Assembly: GCF_024213375.1 (NCBI RefSeq)
Contig: NZ_JANAVJ010000026.1
Coordinates: 1 to 64,000 of the forward strand
DNA: 64,000 nucleotides
Reading direction: 5' to 3'
From: Paenibacillus sp. MZ04-78.2
GTDB taxonomy: Bacteria > Bacillota > Bacilli > Paenibacillales > NBRC-103111
Program-made: the position numbers and the translations under genes
Notes under the pieces: model-generated
Told to the model about the DNA's origin: nothing
The model's input: only the letters and a program-made list of their open reading frames with translations
Databases searched by the model: none
Shown: in pieces, positions 60,501 to 64,000 of the stretch
Layout of the letters: every line of letters starts with the position of its first letter
Position numbering within the stretch: position 1 is the first letter of the stretch

Positions 60501-60898
60501 AACAGGCTGCGGAACAATTCCGGCGTTATCCCGCCCAAGAGCGCAGCCAGCTCCCGCTCGCCCCCGGTTGTTCCGTCCGGAAACGTCACACGGACACTGC
60601 CAGCCGCAGGACCACGTCCCCGTCCTCCGCTTGGACGCTCCCACCGTTCAACCCGGTAACGGCGGCCTTGTTCGTCAACGAGCGTCATCGCCCCGCCTTG
60701 TCCGCCCTCCCCGGGCGCAGTCATCCGCTCCGCCGATCCGCCGCGTGGAAAGCCGAACAGCACATCCCGGATAAAGCCCAGAACCGTGCTTTTCCCCGCT
60801 TCGTTCGGGCCATAGAAGAGAGTAACCGGGGCATCCGCCAGAAGCTCCACATCGTTTAGCACACCGTAGCGGCGAATGTCGAGCCGTTCAATTCTCAT
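57587..60898 (-). CDS. yhaN: YhaN-like SMC-type AAA ATPase
   Basis: The 1103-residue protein starts MRIERLDIRRYGVLNDVELL with Walker A FYGPNEAGKST (28-38). A long coiled-coil middle (about 190-950) is very rich in Ala/Arg/Glu/Leu, and the C-terminal half ATPase has the signature ALSRGTAEQMYLCIRFALADEY and Walker B PLVVDDLFVNFDDERLG. Two hydrophobic spans near residues 525-560 (LYVLYGATLLLPAALATL...) sit mid-coil, as reported for YhaN. The start overlaps the yhaO stop (ATGA). With YhaO it forms an SbcC/SbcD- or Rad50/Mre11-like repair pair. DNA at 58500-59100 is extremely GC-rich. Confidence 0.87.
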   Translation of the reverse strand: MRIERLDIRRYGVLNDVELLADAPVTLFYGPNEAGKSTVLGFIRDVLFGFPRGGSAERMTAPGEGGQGGAMTLVDEQGRRYRVERWERPSGGRGRGPAAGSVRVTFPDGTTGGERELAALLGGITPELFRSLFAFGLTELQELGTLQSGEVGSFLYSAGLGASGSVIRGADKKLAQELEQLYRPRGRAPLMNRALQELAAAEAELAQSRGRAERYNALEAEANRLVAEQETLERELDKLQREADWLARCIRAQPHWLRREEMRRELAELPETLDAFPADALPRMEAALAERERLTVELDRVALALSDLKEGLQTAEAEAEAEGAVLERRAALEALLDRLPAYEEAKRTQAEAEAEEEQLGLELERMLRRIHPAWTPDHLDRLPSTVMLREEASAYREEWRVWRQNESLLEAEAERLRNESGAEELGPTDGGSGAEVRDGEGDERGSMLEDGPGRSRSIDGAWAEERLALEDDHTSVEEGLDRIRTARRLFHEWKEALREVRFEAEREQDREKLSRLEAQAGPEKARSGSSGVPLYVLYGATLLLPAALATLEQPAVAVAAFAVLLAASAAWTLARRRAEQSGRGFRPYAGGAASAAAAPALAALREQAAAREAALAAELRRLARYAAQPPAAGLAAAAAAPAAPAGRALPLPAEDIDPWLDALERQLRARQARHAGRRAAAERLAALRARSERHAQAGEPLRGRWRAWLQAQALPADASAEAALELLQLAEAAQQQLQRLRRQAARCEALRGTAAGFAAEAAALLGEAAGREPGPALKAWQAARDRQLARLEQLARDGRQHAELSRQSALLSQQLERTAAKRQELLNTAGADGEEALRRLHRQYLRRQELLGELRQDELAIRTLVGEAGMKLLDERLASAAGGELEEERTRLSEQRDALRERLEACREAKSRKRFEIERLIEGGDHADKLQQAEERRTELRRLMKRWAVVSMCGTLFAQTKRLYEHEKQPSVMQRASRYFEKMTSGRFTRMIAPLGEQRVLAERANGEQLDASALSRGTAEQMYLCIRFALADEYAASGVRLPLVVDDLFVNFDDERLGYGMELLHMVAEGRQLLLFTCHKHVLDAYASRFSAASVRYLSRKA

Positions 60899-62190
60899 TC
60901 GATCCACCCCGTCTCCGCGCCGCCGCCGTCCGCCAGCAGATCGATCGCCAGCTCTTCGGCTTCCTGCAACCATGCGGCCCATTCCTCGGGCCCCCACTCG
61001 CTTAGCAGAGCGGCAAGCTGCGGCTGCCCGGCAAGCGGCGCCAACGCTTCCTCTGCGAAGGCCGACAGCCGCTCCGGGGATTCACCGGCCTCCGACGCGA
61101 GACGCAACAGATCGCCCAGAAACCCCGGCTTTGCGGCCAAGTCTTCGCGCGAAACGGCCGCCCCGGTCCGATCCTCGATGCTCTCGATCCAGACGGCTTC
61201 CGCGCCCGAAGCCGCACTCTCTCTCAGCGCGGACGCCAGCCCCGTGAGCCATCCGCTGCGGCGCAGCGCCGTATGAAGCGGCCCGCGCCCAGTCAGCGAC
61301 AGACGCGCCAGAACCGCACGCCCGTCCGCTTCCGCACAAGCCGCCTCCAGCTCCTCCTCTAGCGCGTCCTTCAACTGCTGCTCCGTCTCCAGTCCGGCAA
61401 TGGATAGCTCCCGGACCTCCCAGCGCACATCGTCCAGCGGCTGAAACCGCAGCTGCGTATCGCCGCCTGCCACCACGTCGACCACATAGCAGCCGCGAGG
61501 ACCGGTTTCCCGGACGTGGCGGCCTTGCAGATTACCGGGATATACCACCCAGGGCCGCTCATGCAGCACCCGGCGTGAATGAATATGGCCCAGTGCCCAA
61601 TAGTCTAATTGCCCGCCCGTCAAATCCCGCAGGCTGCAAGGCGCGTAATTGTCGTGTCCTGCATCGCCGTCTACATTCGTATGCAGTATTCCGATGTGGT
61701 ACAAGCCGTCATTATGCCGGACAAAGCCCGGCGTTAAATTATCCGTCACCGCAGAACGGCCGAACGAGATGCCCGATACCCGCGCAACCGGCTCGCCGTC
61801 CTGTGCATAGACGACGACGCTTTCCACCGCATCGCTTCCGAATACTTTTACCGTATCCGGCAAGCGCAGCTTGGCGCTGTACCCGTCGTGCAGCGGATCA
61901 TGATTTCCATGAACGACAAAGGCGGGCACCCCGTGTCCCGCCAACGTCTCCAAAGCTTGTTGAAACCGCAGCTGAGCGCGCAGCGAGCGGTCTTTCGCAT
62001 CGTAGATGTCGCCGCTGACGACGACAAAATCCGCCTGCTCGCAGACCGCCAGGTCGACGAGCCGTTCAAGCGCCGTGAACGTCGACGCCTTCACCCGTTC
62101 CCTCAGCCCGTCCGGCAGACCGGACAATCCCCGAAACGGACTGTCCAGGTGCAGGTCCGCCGCATGAATAAACCGAAACCCCCGCGTCAT
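60895..62190 (-). CDS. yhaO: YhaO-like DNA repair exonuclease (SbcD/Mre11 type)
   Basis: The 431-residue calcineurin-like phosphoesterase has the metal motifs HAADLHLDSPF (about 8-18), VVSGDIYDAKDRS, VHGNHDPLHDG and, later, ILHTNVDG and WALGHIHSRRVL. It is predicted to cleave DNA together with YhaN. The ATG at 62190 has GGAGG 7 nt upstream; a TTG two codons earlier lies too close. It is transcribed ahead of yhaN with 4-nt overlap. Confidence 0.9.
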   Translation of the reverse strand: MTRGFRFIHAADLHLDSPFRGLSGLPDGLRERVKASTFTALERLVDLAVCEQADFVVVSGDIYDAKDRSLRAQLRFQQALETLAGHGVPAFVVHGNHDPLHDGYSAKLRLPDTVKVFGSDAVESVVVYAQDGEPVARVSGISFGRSAVTDNLTPGFVRHNDGLYHIGILHTNVDGDAGHDNYAPCSLRDLTGGQLDYWALGHIHSRRVLHERPWVVYPGNLQGRHVRETGPRGCYVVDVVAGGDTQLRFQPLDDVRWEVRELSIAGLETEQQLKDALEEELEAACAEADGRAVLARLSLTGRGPLHTALRRSGWLTGLASALRESAASGAEAVWIESIEDRTGAAVSREDLAAKPGFLGDLLRLASEAGESPERLSAFAEEALAPLAGQPQLAALLSEWGPEEWAAWLQEAEELAIDLLADGGGAETGWIE

Positions 62191-62229
62191 TTCCAATCCT
62201 CCGTCCTTGTCTCACTCCGGCCTGAGCCC

Positions 62230-63369
62230 TTACTCCGCAGGAGGCGCCTTGCGGTACGTCCGATACACATTTCTGAGCTGCTGAACGACGTGCGTCATCG
62301 AGTACGTCTTGAGCGCCTTCTCCAGCGCCACACGCGACAGCTGGTACCGGTACATCGGATCACCGATCACCTTCTCCAGCGCCGTGGCCAGCGCCTGAAC
62401 GTCATTGACCGGAACCAGCAGGCCGTTGGTGCCATGCTCGATCTGCTCGGCAATGCCGCCGACATTCGTGCCGACAACGGCCAGACCGCAGAGCGCCGCC
62501 TCCGCAAACACCGAACCGAACGCTTCCGCCCGCGATGGCAGGACAAACACGTCAAAGAACGGCATAAAGTCTTCCGGGTGAAGCATATAGCCATAAAAAA
62601 TCGTTTCCTCATAAATCCCGAGCTGCTGCGCAAGCTCCTCCAGCTCCGTACGGATCGGTCCGTCTCCGATCAGATGCAGCACGAACGGCTGCCCCTGACG
62701 TTTCAGCTCCGCGCAGGCTTGCAGCAGCGTATCGAGCCCTTTGGCAGGCACAAGCCGGCAGACCGTGATCAACTGCGGCACTTGATTCTCGTGATGGACC
62801 GGACGGAACCGCTTCTCGTCGAAGCCGTTCGGGATTACCCCGATCCGCTCCGGCTCCTGCACGTACTCGGACAAATACTGCTTGAACGAGTTGGACACCG
62901 TAATCAACTGGTCCGCCTTTTCCTCCAGCTCGCGGTAAATCGAGGTCAGGAAGGCATGCTCCGGGCCGTCTGCCGGAATTTTGCCGTTCAGCACAAGCTC
63001 GCGCTCATAGCTGGAGTGAACCGTCATGATCAGCGGGGTGTCCGGAAACAGCTGCTTCATAACCAGCCCGGTGATCGGATGGTGGGCGTGAATCAAATCG
63101 TATGTTGACTTGATCCGCATCTTCGTCCACCAAATATAATCCTTCATTGTTTGTATGTATTTATCGACCACCGGATGGCCGGCATACGGCTCCCAGTCGA
63201 ACGTCGAGAAACGAATTTCCCCGGCGCCTTTGCCGCGCACCCGTTTGGGCAGCGAAAAGAGCTCCATCTCCCAGCCCCGCTTGTTGAAGCGGTCCAGCAT
63301 GAAAGGAACCATAGAAGAAACCCCGCCTGGCTGTTCCGGCGGAAAAAATAACGCTTGAAGAATACGCAT
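62230..63369 (-). CDS. Family 4 glycosyltransferase
   Basis: The 379-residue GT-B protein starts MRILQALFFPPEQPGGVSSM and shows LIHAHHPITGLVMKQLF, IGVIPNGFDEKRFRP, and the donor-binding PSRAEAFGSVFAEAALCGLAVVGTNVGGIAEQI (E-x7-E pattern, about 285-315). It transfers a sugar from a nucleotide or phospho-donor to lipid or another acceptor; the product is unknown. The ATG at 63369 has GAGGTGGG 4-5 nt upstream; a longer frame from 63498 runs into the divergent promoter. Confidence 0.85.
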   Translation of the reverse strand: MRILQALFFPPEQPGGVSSMVPFMLDRFNKRGWEMELFSLPKRVRGKGAGEIRFSTFDWEPYAGHPVVDKYIQTMKDYIWWTKMRIKSTYDLIHAHHPITGLVMKQLFPDTPLIMTVHSSYERELVLNGKIPADGPEHAFLTSIYRELEEKADQLITVSNSFKQYLSEYVQEPERIGVIPNGFDEKRFRPVHHENQVPQLITVCRLVPAKGLDTLLQACAELKRQGQPFVLHLIGDGPIRTELEELAQQLGIYEETIFYGYMLHPEDFMPFFDVFVLPSRAEAFGSVFAEAALCGLAVVGTNVGGIAEQIEHGTNGLLVPVNDVQALATALEKVIGDPMYRYQLSRVALEKALKTYSMTHVVQQLRNVYRTYRKAPPAE

Positions 63370-63483
63370 CCTGCCCACCTCGGCCTCTCCCGTTGTTCGC
63401 GAAGCGCAAGGGCGCTTCGTCACTATCATCCTAACAGTTCCGGAATGCGACGACAAGACTTCCCAAAACGAATATATGTTTGG

Positions 63484-63489
63484 TATAAT
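63484..63489 (+). promoter_or_regulatory. Extended -10 promoter
   Basis: TGGTATAAT carries the extended TGN-TATAAT form, 45 nt before the next start codon. The -35 region (TTCCCA, 18 nt upstream) is weak, as is common with extended -10 promoters. Confidence 0.5.
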
Positions 63490-63533
63490 CAGTACCATGC
63501 ACCCGTTTACAAAGTGAGGCTTCCGCGCGTTTC

Positions 63534-64000
63534 ATGAACAATCAGACGATTTGGGATTTGATCTTCGGACCGACCGGTTCGATCTTTATGCACTCGATGC
63601 TGATCGTCATCATTGCGATGACGTTTCTCGTCTCATTCCGACTACTGCTGTCGCGCCGCAAAATCGGATATTTCTCCATGATCATTGCGCTGTGTATACT
63701 GTTCGTCCAACACGCCCAGCTCATCGAAAAGACCTTGGCTCACGACATCACCCCCGTGCAAGAATTCATCGCGCTGCTGCTCAAGGTGCTTGCCTTTGTC
63801 ATGATCAACATCGGTATTTATCAGCTATATAACGCAACCCGCAAGCGGGACATCGTCGTCTTCGTCTTCTTTATCCTATTGACCACCGCCGTCTCGGTTA
63901 CGTACTGGTTCGCTCCGGACTGGCTTCAGGGCAACGAGGACCATTCCAGATTGCTTCGTCCGCTCGGTATGGAGCTGTACTTGTTTTTGCTGCTGTTCAT
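63534..64000 (+). CDS. N-terminal part of a polytopic membrane protein (cut by window end)
   Basis: The frame from ATG 63534 is open to the last base (155 codons). It encodes MNNQTIWDLIFGPTGSIFMH, then at least five membrane spans (about 18-36, 47-63, 84-101, 110-127 and one starting near 148). The pattern resembles the membrane sensor part found ahead of GGDEF or histidine-kinase domains, but no catalytic domain is visible, so this is a guess. The ribosome site is weak (GTGAGG, too far upstream). Confidence 0.7.
   Translation, partial: MNNQTIWDLIFGPTGSIFMHSMLIVIIAMTFLVSFRLLLSRRKIGYFSMIIALCILFVQHAQLIEKTLAHDITPVQEFIALLLKVLAFVMINIGIYQLYNATRKRDIVVFVFFILLTTAVSVTYWFAPDWLQGNEDHSRLLRPLGMELYLFLLLF

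Noticed and set aside
59480-60859. 459-codon plus-strand frame
   Set aside because: It lies wholly opposite yhaN; its Arg/Leu/Gln-rich translation has no motif and is a product of GC-rich codon use.

Overview
The window looks like chromosomal DNA of a spore-former-type Bacillota in the Paenibacillaceae (Paenibacillus-like). The basis is gene content seen in the translations: LipM and the YqhH-YqhG pair, a YqzE-type protein, HutP with HutH, a YesM/YesN two-component system driving a lipoprotein-dependent sugar ABC importer, YhaO/YhaN, an LCP protein and a YkvI-type membrane protein. Ribosome binding sites are strong and TTG/GTG starts are common. The species assignment is inference; no rRNA is present.

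Layout. 1-2506 is AT-rich mobile DNA. It holds a TniQ/TnsD-family target-selection protein on the minus strand, an IS1595-family insertion that cuts the following small ORF, and an array of three degenerate repeats ending in ...CACACA about 30 bp past the stop codon of nrdJ. I read this as one end of a Tn7-like transposon parked beside the 3' end of nrdJ. 2507-13.5 kb is core genome: nrdJ (with NrdR boxes), lipM, yqhH-yqhG, a secreted protein, a YqzE-type protein, argS and an acetyltransferase. 13.5-17.1 kb carries hutP-hutH with an antitermination-type leader and a lipoprotein agmatine-deiminase-like enzyme. 17.2-19.0 kb is an IS110-family element.

19.0-27.3 kb is an accessory block of regulators (two MerR, one AraC), GNAT acetyltransferases, an FAD oxidoreductase, a flavodoxin-fold quinone reductase, an MFS exporter and a YeiB-like membrane protein. 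27.3-35.8 kb is a minus-strand sugar-uptake locus: YesM kinase, YesN regulator, GH109-like Gfo/Idh/MocA protein, solute-binding lipoprotein and two permeases, with a cre site and promoter before the uptake genes. 36-44.2 kb is cofactor-flavoured: a MarR-GNAT fusion, a MocR-type regulator, PLPBP, a SerA-like dehydrogenase carrying a compensated double frameshift, a PNPOx-type flavoprotein, an FMN riboswitch placed directly before a SAM methyltransferase, and an OYE-type reductase divergent from an HxlR regulator.

44.4-49.3 kb lies between two identical tRNA-Leu(CAG) genes. It contains an EamA exporter, an ArsR-rhodanese protein, two tandem thioredoxins, an internally deleted MFS pseudogene and gene scraps. 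49.5-64 kb returns to core-like genes: an LCP protein, small membrane and unknown proteins, CbiZ (cobinamide salvage), xpt, a lipoprotein, DedA, a YkvI-type protein, the YhaN/YhaO repair pair, a GT4 glycosyltransferase and the start of a membrane protein cut by the window edge.

Most interesting points: the candidate Tn7-like end at nrdJ, the FMN riboswitch controlling a methyltransferase, the exactly compensated +1/-1 frameshift in the SerA-like enzyme, the MFS gene with its middle removed, and the duplicated tRNA-Leu bracketing an accessory segment. I found no CRISPR array, cas gene, rRNA or phage structural gene.
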